Assembly (NCBI GenBank): GCA_015180985.1
Contig: CP054185.1
Coordinates: 806,001-870,000, forward strand
Length of the DNA stretch: 64,000 bases
Reading direction: 5' to 3'
From: Flammeovirgaceae bacterium
Lineage (GTDB): Bacteria; Bacteroidota; Bacteroidia; Cytophagales; Cyclobacteriaceae
Shown here: piece after piece, positions 8,376 to 17,611 of the stretch
Numbering within the stretch: the stretch's first letter is position 1
Layout: every line of letters starts with the position of its first letter
Made by a program: the position numbers and the translations under genes
The notes under the pieces: model-generated
What the model saw: only the letters and a program-made list of their open reading frames with translations
Told to the model about the DNA's origin: nothing
Databases searched by the model: none

Positions 8376-10481
8376 TTAGCTGATTCGGCTCCAGTTGGTA
8401 GAGGCATGCTGAAACAAAGCGACCTGATTCCGAATCAGTCGGTTTTCGGGCTTTGTCAATTCAGGATCATGCTTTAAAACAGCAAGGGCTGTCTCCCGTG
8501 CGGTTTGTAACAGGTTGCCGTCTTTGCTTAAATCAGCTATCAGTAAATCAAGAATGCCGCTTTGCTGCGTGCCCATCAAGTCGCCTGGTCCGCGTAACTG
8601 CAAATCAACCTCGGCAATTTCAAAGCCGTTGTTGGTACGCACCATGGTGTCAATGCGCTTTTTCGATTCAGCTGTAAGTTTAAAGTCAGTCATCAGCAGG
8701 CAGTAGGATTGCTCAGCTCCCCTGCCCACCCGCCCGCGTAGTTGATGTAACTGCGATAGCCCAAACCGTTCGGCATTTTCAATCACCATAACCGAAGCAT
8801 TGGGTACATCCACACCCACTTCTATTACCGTAGTGGCAACCATTATCTTCGTTTCGCCTTTTACAAACCGCCTCATTTCATACTCTTTGGCTTCCGGCTT
8901 CATTTTGCCATGCACAATACTTACGGCAACATCCGGAAACGCGCGGCATACGCTTTCATAGCCGTCCATCAGGTGCTTTAAGTCAAGTTTTTCCGATTCA
9001 TCTATCAGCGGATAAACAATATATACCTGCCTGCCCTTATCCATTTGTTCTTTCAAAAATCCGTTTACCTGCAGCCGGTGCGAATCAAACCGATGAATTG
9101 TTTTGACGGGCTTTCTGCCGGCAGGCAATTCATCTATTACCGATACATCCAAATCGCCATACAACGTCATAGCCAGCGTTCGCGGAATAGGCGTGGCTGT
9201 CATCACGAGTACATGCGGAAGGATGTCCGCATTTTTTTCCCAGAGTTTTGATCGCTGGGCAACACCAAACCGATGCTGTTCATCCACAACGGCCAGGCCA
9301 AGTTTATTAAACCTCACTTCATCTTCAATAAGCGCATGAGTGCCAATCAGTATTTTCAATGATCCGCTTTCCAGGCCGGCATGGATAGATGTGCGATCGG
9401 ATTTCTTTATTGAACCGGTAAGAAGCGCAATGCTGATTCCCATCCGGTCAGCATAGCGTTTCAGATTACTGAAGTGTTGCTGAGCAAGAATTTCAGTTGG
9501 AGCCATCAACGCACATTGCGCACCGCCACCAATGGCAATGAGCATGCACACAAACGCAACGATGGTTTTACCGCTGCCTACATCGCCTTGCAATAACCGG
9601 TTCATCTGCTTGCCGGATTTCATATCGGTATAGATTTCGCGGATTACTTTTTTTTGGGCATTGGTTAACGGAAACGGCAGGTACTCGTTATAAAAAAGGG
9701 TTACCAGGGCAGCATCATTAAACACATAGCCCCGCGATTTCTCCTGCCTGACCAACCTGAGCATTAACAATCTCAATTGAATGTAAAACAACTCTTCAAA
9801 CTTGAGGCGGTGACTGGCCTGGGCGAGGAGATTATGATTTTGCGGAAAATGGATGTTGATTAACGCAGTGCGCTTATCCATCAGGTTATGCTGTTGCAGG
9901 AGTTTATCCGGAAGCGTTTCACGTATTTTATCTTTAGCCAGGATAAGAAGTTCACGTTGCAGTTTCGAAATGGCTTTACTGTCGAGATATTTTAACCGCA
10001 GCTTATCGGTAAGCGGGTAGACGGGTTGGAGGTACCCGGTTTTTGTGTTGGCTTCTGTTTGAGGCTCAAATTCAGGATGGGCGATACTGAATTTTTTTCC
10101 GTACCGCACGGGCGAACCAAATACCACGTATTTAACACCCGCTTTAATTTTCTCCTGAACCCACCGTATTCCCTGAAACCACACCAGCTCCATCTTTCCG
10201 GTTTCGTCTTCGGCATAGGCCACCAACCTGCGTTTGCCTCCGCCTCCAGCTATTTCCTTGCCGGTTATTTTAACAACCAATTGTACTGCGGGCATCTCTT
10301 CAGTAAGTTCTGCAACTTTGTAAAACCGGGTGCGGTCCTCATAGCGAAACGGGTAATGCTGAAGGAGATCGGCAAATGTAAAGATGGAGAGTTCTTTATT
10401 CAGCAGGGCTGCTCGTTGCGGACCTACGCCTTTCAGGTATTCAACCGGTGTTTCAAAAAACCTCCTGGGGTCAGCCTCCAT
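8376..10481 (-). CDS. recG: ATP-dependent DNA helicase RecG
   Basis: 701 residues, full length. N-terminal wedge/OB domain, then superfamily 2 helicase motifs: Walker A GDVGSGKT (about residue 300), DEQHRFG (about 400), TATPIPRTLA and QLRGRVGRG (about 590). RecG reverses stalled forks and branch-migrates Holliday junctions. Upstream is a 107-bp gap to a divergent small gene, so this is probably the first gene of its transcript. Its location about 2 kb from a candidate replication origin is notable but not evidence of function. Confidence 0.96.
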   Translation of the reverse strand: MEADPRRFFETPVEYLKGVGPQRAALLNKELSIFTFADLLQHYPFRYEDRTRFYKVAELTEEMPAVQLVVKITGKEIAGGGGKRRLVAYAEDETGKMELVWFQGIRWVQEKIKAGVKYVVFGSPVRYGKKFSIAHPEFEPQTEANTKTGYLQPVYPLTDKLRLKYLDSKAISKLQRELLILAKDKIRETLPDKLLQQHNLMDKRTALINIHFPQNHNLLAQASHRLKFEELFYIQLRLLMLRLVRQEKSRGYVFNDAALVTLFYNEYLPFPLTNAQKKVIREIYTDMKSGKQMNRLLQGDVGSGKTIVAFVCMLIAIGGGAQCALMAPTEILAQQHFSNLKRYADRMGISIALLTGSIKKSDRTSIHAGLESGSLKILIGTHALIEDEVRFNKLGLAVVDEQHRFGVAQRSKLWEKNADILPHVLVMTATPIPRTLAMTLYGDLDVSVIDELPAGRKPVKTIHRFDSHRLQVNGFLKEQMDKGRQVYIVYPLIDESEKLDLKHLMDGYESVCRAFPDVAVSIVHGKMKPEAKEYEMRRFVKGETKIMVATTVIEVGVDVPNASVMVIENAERFGLSQLHQLRGRVGRGAEQSYCLLMTDFKLTAESKKRIDTMVRTNNGFEIAEVDLQLRGPGDLMGTQQSGILDLLIADLSKDGNLLQTARETALAVLKHDPELTKPENRLIRNQVALFQHASTNWSRIS

Positions 10482-10560
10482 GCTAATGAATTTAACGGAA
10501 AGTTAATGGAGCGCAGAGATTAAACCATTGTTGTGCTGTTCTGTCTATCTTACGGGTTAC

Positions 10561-10568
10561 TATCTTTG
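10561..10568 (+). promoter_or_regulatory. Bacteroidota -7 element for the 10589 gene
   Basis: TATCTTTG matches the TAnnTTTG consensus of the Bacteroidota primary sigma factor, with the ATG 20 bp downstream. No well-spaced -33 TTG is seen, so the call rests on the -7 box and its position. Confidence 0.4.
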
Positions 10569-10588
10569 GAGTTCAGTAATTCACGTCT

Positions 10589-10861
10589 ATGAAAGTTGGC
10601 CCTCAATCGTATCGTGGAATTGAGTTTGTATGCCTGGACGATTTGCCTTCCAGTCAGCAAATGCTGTTAAGCAGTTCACCCGATTTCCCGGAGCGCATCA
10701 AAATCCTCATCGACAACAAGACCGTTGAGAATTGTATTCAGTACAAAGACTACGAACAGTGGTTTTATGCTGTGTATAAGCGTTCGGTTGCCCCGCCCGA
10801 AAGCCTGAACAGGCAAACGGCCAAGAGTATGGGGGTAAAACTTGCCTTTGATAAAGCTTAA
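10589..10861 (+). CDS. Conserved-looking hypothetical protein, 90 aa
   Basis: Short soluble protein with no signal, membrane segment or known motif (MKVGPQSYRGIEFVCLDD at the start). The only plus-strand gene in the first 12 kb. It has its own -7 promoter box and ends convergently with the VOC gene (4-bp overlap). Codon use resembles its neighbours, which supports a real gene. I do not recognise the family. Confidence 0.65.
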   Translation: MKVGPQSYRGIEFVCLDDLPSSQQMLLSSSPDFPERIKILIDNKTVENCIQYKDYEQWFYAVYKRSVAPPESLNRQTAKSMGVKLAFDKA

Positions 10862-11253
10862 CCAGGCCAGATGCCCGTATCGGGAACTATTTCCAATACA
10901 TTGCCTTCGGAGTCTTCAAAATAAAACGACTCTTTGCCGCTTTGCCATACCACTTTGTCGGTAATTGTTATTCCTTTCGAGACAATCCATGCCTTGGCGT
11001 GTTCATACTCCTGTTCGCTTACTTCAAACGCCACGTGTTGCTTGCCTCCGCCATAATGGGGTGGCGGACTGGATTTTGATTTTGAATCATCAGGATTGAA
11101 CAGTAATAATACCGAAGTGCCGGCTTTAAAGAAGGCGTGTTTTCCGGGTATATACGTAATCAGTGGAAGTTGAAGCACCGACTCATAAAAACTCTTAGCC
11201 CGTTCCAGGTTAACAACATACAGGCAGGTCTCTTTTATCTGTTTAAAATTCAT
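10858..11253 (-). CDS. VOC (glyoxalase/bleomycin-resistance fold) protein
   Basis: 131 residues from ATG at 11253, which overlaps the stop of the upstream gene as ATGA; a start at 11271 would lie inside that gene. Vicinal-oxygen-chelate features: CLYVVNLERAKSFYESVL at the N-terminus, KQHVAFEV in the middle and ESFYFEDSEGNVLEI at the end, with the metal-ligand Glu in the last. The substrate cannot be inferred. Translationally coupled to the nitronate monooxygenase-like gene. Confidence 0.85.
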   Translation of the reverse strand: MNFKQIKETCLYVVNLERAKSFYESVLQLPLITYIPGKHAFFKAGTSVLLLFNPDDSKSKSSPPPHYGGGKQHVAFEVSEQEYEHAKAWIVSKGITITDKVVWQSGKESFYFEDSEGNVLEIVPDTGIWPG

Positions 11254-12209
11254 TGGCTGGCCGGCTTGCACAAGGTTTTTTTTAAGGTGAGATACTCAGT
11301 CCACATGGCGTTTAAAATTTCGGCTGCCGGCTTAATCTCCTTAATCGCAGCGGCCACCTGGCCTATTTCCAGTTCGCCCTCGTCCAGGTCGCCTTCAAAC
11401 ATGCCCTTTTTTGCGCGGGCACGACCCAAAAGTTTTTTTAATTCATCGGCCGATGCGCCCCGCTGTTCGGCTTCGGCCACCTGCTGGTAAAATTTATTTT
11501 TGATTAGCCGTACGGGCGTTATTTGCTTTAAGGTAAGGATGGTGTCGCCTTCGCCTGCTTCGACAATTTTTCGTTTAAAATTTTCATGAAGCGATGCTTC
11601 AACACTTGCAGCAAACCGGCTGCCCACCTGTACGCCCTCGGCACCCAGTGCTTCGGCCGCCAGTATACCGCGCCCATCAGCAATGCCTCCGGCAGCCAGC
11701 AGCGGTATGGAAACCGCATCGCGCACCAGCGGAATCAACACAAAGGTGGTTGTTTCCTCCCGGCCGTTGTGGCCTCCAGCTTCAAAACCCTCAGCAACAA
11801 CCGCATCCACACCGGCCTGTTCGGCCTTACGTGCAAACTTTACACTTGAAACCACATGAACTACCGTAATGCCCTTGTCTTTCAAGTAGGAGGTCCAGGC
11901 TGCAGGATTGCCCGCGGAAGTAAAAACGATGCGTACTCCTTCTTCAATAATGATGGAAACCAGTTTATCAATATCAGGATACAGCAGGGGTACATTTACT
12001 CCAAAAGGTTTTGTGGTTGCCAACTTGCACTTCTGTATGTGCTCGCGAAGCACATCAGGGTACATCGATCCGGCTCCCAGCAAACCTAATCCGCCCGCAT
12101 TGCTAACAGCCGAAGCCAACCTCCATCCGCTTGTCCATACCATACCGGCCTGGATTACGGGTACATCAATATTAAATAACTGTGTAACCCGGTTATTGTA
12201 TTGCTCCAT
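11250..12209 (-). CDS. Nitronate monooxygenase / FabK-like FMN oxidoreductase
   Basis: 319 residues with a TIM-barrel FMN fold. Landmarks: VPVIQAGMVWTSGWRLASAV at the N-terminus, GFEAGGHNG around residue 140 (the His is the catalytic residue in nitronate monooxygenases) and AAGGIADGRG around residue 170, then GAEGVQVGSRF. The family oxidises nitronates, and its FabK branch is an enoyl-ACP reductase; the branch cannot be settled by eye. Gene begins at the edge of the candidate origin region and reads away from it. Confidence 0.85.
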   Translation of the reverse strand: MEQYNNRVTQLFNIDVPVIQAGMVWTSGWRLASAVSNAGGLGLLGAGSMYPDVLREHIQKCKLATTKPFGVNVPLLYPDIDKLVSIIIEEGVRIVFTSAGNPAAWTSYLKDKGITVVHVVSSVKFARKAEQAGVDAVVAEGFEAGGHNGREETTTFVLIPLVRDAVSIPLLAAGGIADGRGILAAEALGAEGVQVGSRFAASVEASLHENFKRKIVEAGEGDTILTLKQITPVRLIKNKFYQQVAEAEQRGASADELKKLLGRARAKKGMFEGDLDEGELEIGQVAAAIKEIKPAAEILNAMWTEYLTLKKTLCKPASQ

Positions 12210-12562
12210 GTGGCTGAAAATACCAAAAGACCGCTGAAATGATGGTGTATCATTCTGAATATCTGAATCTTATTTAAACAAAGAGCCTTCAGATACCCGG
12301 ATTTAGTTGTCCACAAAGAAATGATTGATTTTATGTTGTATAATTAACTGTAAATCAATTGTTTAACTGTAAACATTCCGGTAATGTGGACAACTGCTCT
12401 TTTTTGTGGATTTCTTTTTGGCAGATTTTACACCATTTCTAAGTACCTGAATTTTAGGCATTTTGCCGTTCATCAAATTGTGTGGAAATAACCCGGCCAA
12501 ACATCAGCCTTGTCATTATTAAATTGGGAACAACTTTTGCCCAATAGCCGTTTTTGAACCTG
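12210..12562. other. Gene-free AT-rich region with DnaA-box-like sites: candidate oriC
   Basis: No credible ORF in 353 bp. Four 9-mers close to the DnaA box TTATCCACA occur: TTGTCCACA (12307-12315), its exact inverse TGTGGACAA (12385-12393), TGTGGATTT (12405-12413) and TGTGGAAAT (12481-12489). Between the first two lies a very AT-rich stretch with the 11-bp direct repeat TTAACTGTAAA at 12344-12354 and 12363-12373. The flanking genes diverge: nearly everything from 1 to 12.2 kb reads leftward and everything from 12.56 to 22.5 kb rightward. This fits a replication origin, but the boxes are imperfect and dnaA is not nearby; in Bacteroidota the origin is often not beside dnaA. Confidence 0.45.
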
Positions 12563-13036
12563 ATGAAAACCACCTTACTACCTCTACTGCTTACCGTAAC
12601 ACTGGCCGCCAGCGGCCAAAATGCCCCTCTTATTAAACTGCCTCAGTTGCAGCAAATGATGACCCGGAAGGGCGACCATATACAGGTTATTAATTTTTGG
12701 GCTACCTGGTGTGCCCCCTGTGTAAAGGAAATACCACTATTTGAAAAACTGGGGCAGGAACGCGCGGATGTTAAAATAACCCTGGTGAGTATGGACCTGG
12801 ATCTGGATCCAAACCCGGAAAAAGTTTACCGGTTTATTGCCAGGAAAAAACTCCGGTCGGAAGTGGTGATACTGGACGAAAAAGACCCGAACAGCTACAT
12901 TAACCAGATTGATAAGAACTGGTCGGGGGCTATTCCGGCCACCATCATCATCAACAGTCGTACCGGTAAAAGAAAATTTGTTGAAAAAGAACTTCACGAA
13001 GGAGAACTTGAAAAACTTATTGCTGAAGTAGAATAA
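12563..13036 (+). CDS. TlpA-like thiol:disulfide oxidoreductase
   Basis: 157 residues from ATG at 12563; the open frame reaches a TTG nine bases earlier, but the ATG gives a clean signal peptide (MKTTLLPLLLTVTLAASGQ). Thioredoxin fold with the redox motif ATWCAPC around residue 55 and a cis-Pro segment GAIPATIII near residue 125. Likely acts in the periplasm, as a disulfide reductase or cytochrome-maturation-type helper. A second thioredoxin-fold protein follows 26 bp downstream, so the two probably work together. Confidence 0.87.
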   Translation: MKTTLLPLLLTVTLAASGQNAPLIKLPQLQQMMTRKGDHIQVINFWATWCAPCVKEIPLFEKLGQERADVKITLVSMDLDLDPNPEKVYRFIARKKLRSEVVILDEKDPNSYINQIDKNWSGAIPATIIINSRTGKRKFVEKELHEGELEKLIAEVE

Positions 13037-13062
13037 ACCGTTAAACCAAAAACCAAGTAGAT

Positions 13063-13671
13063 ATGATCAAAACATTGCTTACTGCCGTTGCTTGTGTAGC
13101 GCTGTTAACAGCCGGTGCCCCGGTTAAATCAGGATACGATGTTGGCGATAAAGTAGCCGACTTTAAACTGAAAAATGTGGATGGAAAGATGGTGGCGCTC
13201 TCCGATTACAAGAATGCCAAAGGTATTATTGTAATTTTTGATTGCAACACCTGCCCGTATTCACAAAAGTATAATGATAGAATTATAAACTTGAGCAGAA
13301 TTTACTCGAAGAAAGACTTCAACCTCATAACAATACAGCCAAATGATCCCAAAATTTCTCCCGGAGATTCCTATGACAAAATGAAAGAGTTAGCAAATAG
13401 GAAAGATTATGATTTTCCATATTTGTTTGATGAAACCCAACAAGTAGCAAGAGCATTTGGTGCAACTAATACCCCCCAAGCCTTTATACTTAAACGTAGC
13501 GGTAATGATTTTATAGTAGCTTACATCGGAGCGATAGACGATAATGCTAAAGATGCTTCAGCAGTAACCAACAAGTACGTGGAAAATGCAGTCAATGCTT
13601 TGCTAACTGGAAAAGAACCAGAAGTAACCAAAACTAAGGTTTTAGGTTGCACTATTAAGTGGAGAGAATAA
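13063..13671 (+). CDS. Secreted thioredoxin-like / AhpC-TSA-type protein
   Basis: 202 residues, signal peptide (MIKTLLTAVACVALLTAGAP), then a peroxiredoxin-like thioredoxin fold: GDKVADFKLKNVDGK, the redox motif DCNTCPYS near residue 65, the NDP loop around 95, TNTPQAFIL near 140 and YIGAIDDN near 160, plus a C-terminal Cys in LGCTIKW. It probably reduces or oxidises periplasmic thiols with the preceding TlpA-like protein. Base use changes within the gene: the first third matches the neighbours, while the rest is AT-rich like the following gene, which hints at a recombined segment. Confidence 0.85.
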   Translation: MIKTLLTAVACVALLTAGAPVKSGYDVGDKVADFKLKNVDGKMVALSDYKNAKGIIVIFDCNTCPYSQKYNDRIINLSRIYSKKDFNLITIQPNDPKISPGDSYDKMKELANRKDYDFPYLFDETQQVARAFGATNTPQAFILKRSGNDFIVAYIGAIDDNAKDASAVTNKYVENAVNALLTGKEPEVTKTKVLGCTIKWRE

Positions 13672-13706
13672 AGGTTTTAAATTTCGGACTTAAAACCTAA
13701 CTGTAT

Positions 13707-14129
13707 ATGAGAAAATACTTGTTTATTTCTACATTAATCCTTTTATCATGTAATGATAATATTGAGCAGTTTAAAGACATTGAAATAATTAGAAATGCCG
13801 TGGTTGATGTTGATAAGTACTACAGTTCTAATGAAGCTAAGTCTGCAAGCATTGGCCAAATGCATTCTAAAATATACCAAATATCTCAAATTCACGATGT
13901 AAAAATCATACCATTAACATATGCTCAGTACCTAGATTTTTATTACAATTGGAATTCTCTTAGAGTCCAATCATGCAGCGGTCAGCCCGTTTCTATTGAG
14001 GTGGTCGATGAAGGAAATGGTTGCATAGGAATTGTACGGAAGTATTCTGATTATTCCGCATCAATAACAAGCTATTGTTTTAGTAATGGCTCCGTGTCAG
14101 CGATTGGAACAACTTGTTATTCTGAATAG
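13707..14129 (+). CDS. AT-rich orphan lipoprotein
   Basis: 140 residues with a lipoprotein signal (FISTLILLSCND, Cys at about 15). The mature part has no known motif and several Cys (QSCSGQP, NGCIG, TSYCF, TTCYSE), suggesting disulfides, which fits its place after two thioredoxin-fold proteins. Clearly more AT-rich than the surrounding genes, consistent with acquisition. Followed by a strong terminator. Function unknown. Confidence 0.7.
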   Translation: MRKYLFISTLILLSCNDNIEQFKDIEIIRNAVVDVDKYYSSNEAKSASIGQMHSKIYQISQIHDVKIIPLTYAQYLDFYYNWNSLRVQSCSGQPVSIEVVDEGNGCIGIVRKYSDYSASITSYCFSNGSVSAIGTTCYSE

Positions 14130-14150
14130 GAAAATTGTTGACACATTAAT

Positions 14151-14181
14151 ACAAAACCCCGCTTAGGTTGCGGGGTTTTGT
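14151..14181 (+). terminator. Intrinsic terminator hairpin
   Basis: Perfect 12-bp stem ACAAAACCCCGC / GCGGGGTTTTGT with the 7-nt loop TTAGGTT, T-rich at its 3' side, 21 bp after the lipoprotein stop. It closes the thioredoxin/lipoprotein unit and separates it from the DUF4153 gene. Confidence 0.85.
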
Positions 14182-14195
14182 ATTACCCTCTTGCT

Positions 14196-15959
14196 ATGAA
14201 ACTCCCTTCTTTTCAAACCCTGCTTGGCGGATTTTTTGTAGTTGCCAGGCGATTTCCCCTTGAACTGGCGGCCGCGCTGGCAGGTACGGTAAGCGCCATG
14301 TTACTTTTTGAAGAGGCTTATCCTGAAAATCAGGAACAACTCATCCTGTTGTTGTTATGCAGCAACCTGGCACTTACGCTGTTTTTATCGGTTTCTGTTT
14401 TTACGGAGTCGAGTCAGCTTGCCTCAGCCGGTCGATTAGCCTTAAAGCTCGCTGGTGTTGTTGTAATGATTATTATATTCTTTTCACTGGAGCCGATTTC
14501 AGATGAAACCAACATCTTTCGTATTGCATTTTTGGTTCTGGCTTTTCACCTCCTGGTGTCATTCGCACCAGTTGTTTTCAGGGGCTCAGTGGAAGGTTTC
14601 TGGGAGTATAATATGCGTATATTCATACGCATTCTTACAGCGGGGTTGTATAGCACTGTGCTTTATGCCGGCTTAGCGATAGCTTTACTTAGTGCGGATG
14701 CCTTGTTTGATCTTAAAATCAGGTCCGAAATTTACGGCCATTTATTTGCCATCATATTCGGACTATTCAACACGGCTTTTTTTCTGGCCGGCTTCCCTTC
14801 CGATTGGAAGAACCTGGAAGAGCCACAGCCTTATCCGAAAGGATTAAAAATCTTTACCCAGTATGTGCTTATACCACTGGCCACGGTTTACCTGGCAATT
14901 CTACTGGCCTACGAGGGGAAACTGGTAATAGAATGGTCACTACCAAAAGGATTGGTAGCAACACTGGTGTTGGGCTATGCCGTTTATGGCATGTTGTCCA
15001 TCCTGCTGGTACACCCGGTACGGTTTGACCAGGGCAATCGGTGGATAATGACTTTTTCGAAATTTTTTTACCTTCTGCTCATCCCGCTGATTATCCTTTT
15101 AGGTTCAGCTGTATATCTTCGGGTTAATCAATACGGTGTAACTGAAAGCCGCTATGTTCTCATTGTGCTAAGCTTTTGGCTTACCGGTGTTACCCTCTAT
15201 TTTCTTTCCAGCCGGTTGCAAAACATAAAGGTTATACCCGTTAGCCTGTTTGTGGTGGCATTACTGGCTGCCTGGGGGCCGCAAAGTGCTTCGGCTGTTT
15301 CCAAACAATCGCAACTGAAGCGCCTGTTTTCATTTTTTGAACAAAAAAGTTCAGTCATAAACGGTAAACTTGTACCGCTTACCAATACCTCCGGAAGCGG
15401 AGAGGCAACAGAAATACTCCGTTACCTGGTTAACCGGCACGGCCCCGGAGCGCTCCGCGGATATTTACAGGTAGATCCCGATTCACTTACCCGTTCGGCC
15501 GATACACTCAAGTATCGCTACGCGCGGGAGTATGAGCGCTTTGAACTGCTCAGACGGTACCTTAAACTGCAATACAGTTATGAAACGGCTGAAGAGATTC
15601 ATTACTATTCAGCCGAGACCACTACTGGCGACAGTCTTTCTATTTCGGGCTATCGGCATTTGGTTAAGGTGCAATATCCTGTTTACTATACCGATGCTCC
15701 CTATACATGGAATGTTGATGAAACCCGGTTCAGCCTTAACGGAAAATCTTACCAGGCAACATTTGATCTTCGTCCTGTAGCCGAACAGGTTGTGAATAAA
15801 TGTACAGGCGAGGTTCGCTACATCAAAGTGCCGGTGGGCGAACTTTATTGCATGGACGAAACAACCGGCCACCGGCTGATTATTGAGTACCTGAGTTTTC
15901 GGCTGGATAACGGGAAGCCCGAAATCCAGAATTTTAATGGTGTTCTGTTGCTGCGATAA
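14196..15959 (+). CDS. DUF4153 polytopic membrane protein
   Basis: 587 residues from ATG at 14196; an upstream TTG would fall in the terminator stem. About 11-12 hydrophobic helices fill the first 370 residues, with FWEYNMRIFIRIL near residue 140 and YPKGLKIFTQYVLIPL near 215, as expected of the Bacteroidota DUF4153 family. The last 210 residues are hydrophilic and beta-rich, probably outside the membrane. Molecular role unknown. Single-gene unit between the terminator and a promoter gap. Confidence 0.82.
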   Translation: MKLPSFQTLLGGFFVVARRFPLELAAALAGTVSAMLLFEEAYPENQEQLILLLLCSNLALTLFLSVSVFTESSQLASAGRLALKLAGVVVMIIIFFSLEPISDETNIFRIAFLVLAFHLLVSFAPVVFRGSVEGFWEYNMRIFIRILTAGLYSTVLYAGLAIALLSADALFDLKIRSEIYGHLFAIIFGLFNTAFFLAGFPSDWKNLEEPQPYPKGLKIFTQYVLIPLATVYLAILLAYEGKLVIEWSLPKGLVATLVLGYAVYGMLSILLVHPVRFDQGNRWIMTFSKFFYLLLIPLIILLGSAVYLRVNQYGVTESRYVLIVLSFWLTGVTLYFLSSRLQNIKVIPVSLFVVALLAAWGPQSASAVSKQSQLKRLFSFFEQKSSVINGKLVPLTNTSGSGEATEILRYLVNRHGPGALRGYLQVDPDSLTRSADTLKYRYAREYERFELLRRYLKLQYSYETAEEIHYYSAETTTGDSLSISGYRHLVKVQYPVYYTDAPYTWNVDETRFSLNGKSYQATFDLRPVAEQVVNKCTGEVRYIKVPVGELYCMDETTGHRLIIEYLSFRLDNGKPEIQNFNGVLLLR

Positions 15960-16042
15960 CAGTGTTGGAATTTAATTAAGTTTTAATCACCTCATAGTTT
16001 TGTGGCAACCTTGCTACATTAGCTTTCGGAAAATTAATTGTT

Positions 16043-17572
16043 ATGCGTAACCTCACCAGCCTGGTCGTTTTAATTTTCATTTTTGGATGCTCCCCCAAAA
16101 AAGAAACCTATCCCGTATTAAAAGAATCCGTATCGGGCTTGTATGAACCTGCGCTGGCGCCCTTCTATCACGGTGTGGCATCAGGAGATCCGCTAGCCGA
16201 TCGGGTAGTTATCTGGACGCGCGTAACGCCACCTGATTCATTACCAAAGATTTCGGTTACCTGGGAAGTTTCAACCGACAAGGAATTTGCATCAATTATT
16301 AAATCAGATACCCTTAGTACTTCACCCGCACGCGATTATACCGTAAAAGTTGATGTAACCGGTTTGACTCCCGATAGGTACTACTACTATCGCTTTAAAA
16401 CATTAAATGCCACCTCGCCAACCGGGCGAACCAAAACCACACCAACGGGCACACGCGACAGCCTTGTGTTTGCCGTGGTGAGCTGCAGCAACTGGGAGTG
16501 GGGCTACTTCAACGCGTACGCCAGCATTGCCGATAAAAATGTGGATGCCGTATTACACCTGGGCGATTACATTTATGAATATGGCGTTGGGCGTTACGGT
16601 GATACAACCATTGGCCGTTTTAATTTACCACCATATGAAATTGTTTCATTGCAGGATTACCGCACCCGTCATTCACAATACCGGCTCGATGCCGGCCTAC
16701 GCGCCATGAGTGCGGCCCATCCGCTCATCGCCATCTGGGATGACCATGAAGTTGCCAATAATTCTTATAAATCAGGCGCACAGAATCATCAACCCGATAA
16801 AGAAGGCGATTATCTTGCAAGAAGGGATGCTGCCCGCAAAGCATATTACGAATGGATACCCATCCGCGAAAGCGATAAACACTACCGGTCGTTTTCATTC
16901 GGCCAGCTGGCCAAACTGATTATGCTTGATGAACGCCTCGAAGGTCGCGATGAACCTCCGGCAACGCCCGAAGAAGCACAACAACAGCGATCCATGCTCG
17001 GAGAAGAACAACTACAGTGGCTGCTCGATAACCTGAAAACCGATGCCCACTGGAAAATAATCGGCAACCAGGTTATCTTTTCGGATGTTGATTTGCGGTC
17101 CGTCTATCCGAAAATGCCGCGCAATCTTGATTCGTGGGACGGCTACCTGACGGAAAAAGAACAAATCAAGAAATTTATTCTTGCCAATAAACTTAAGGAC
17201 ATCGTCTTTGTTACAGGCGATACGCATGCCGCCTGGGGTATAGAGGTGGCTACCGATGTAAGCAAAACCTATAACCCGAAAACTTCAGCTGGTGCTTTTG
17301 CGGTAGAGTTTGGCGCTACCAGTGTAACCTCGGCTAACGATAATGAATACAAAAGCACCGATACAGTAAAGATGATGGAGAGGGTTATGCTGGCCAATAA
17401 TCCGCACATCAAATACCTCAACGATCGCGACCACGGCTACTTGCTGGTAACACTAAAACCGGATAAAGCAAAAGCAGAATACTATTTTATGGAAACGCTT
17501 CGCCAGCCCGATAAGCGCGAACGGCTTGAAAAAACACTGGAGGTGAAAAGCGGGGCTACCAAACTTAACTGA
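16043..17572 (+). CDS. PhoD-family alkaline phosphatase, lipoprotein
   Basis: 509 residues. Lipoprotein signal (VLIFIFGCSPKK), an N-terminal fibronectin-like domain (about 35-140), then a metallophosphatase domain: FAVVSCSNWEWGYFNAY near 145, HLGDYIYEYG near 175, IWDDHEVANN near 235 and VTGDTHAAWG near 395. PhoD enzymes are Fe/Ca-dependent phosphodiesterases or monoesterases that scavenge phosphate at the envelope. No TAT twin-arginine motif is seen, and the lipid anchor suggests a membrane-attached form instead. No pho box recognised. Confidence 0.9.
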   Translation: MRNLTSLVVLIFIFGCSPKKETYPVLKESVSGLYEPALAPFYHGVASGDPLADRVVIWTRVTPPDSLPKISVTWEVSTDKEFASIIKSDTLSTSPARDYTVKVDVTGLTPDRYYYYRFKTLNATSPTGRTKTTPTGTRDSLVFAVVSCSNWEWGYFNAYASIADKNVDAVLHLGDYIYEYGVGRYGDTTIGRFNLPPYEIVSLQDYRTRHSQYRLDAGLRAMSAAHPLIAIWDDHEVANNSYKSGAQNHQPDKEGDYLARRDAARKAYYEWIPIRESDKHYRSFSFGQLAKLIMLDERLEGRDEPPATPEEAQQQRSMLGEEQLQWLLDNLKTDAHWKIIGNQVIFSDVDLRSVYPKMPRNLDSWDGYLTEKEQIKKFILANKLKDIVFVTGDTHAAWGIEVATDVSKTYNPKTSAGAFAVEFGATSVTSANDNEYKSTDTVKMMERVMLANNPHIKYLNDRDHGYLLVTLKPDKAKAEYYFMETLRQPDKRERLEKTLEVKSGATKLN

Positions 17573-17611
17573 ATCCTTCCTATTATGGCAGGGGTTTCCT
17601 AAGTTGCCCTC

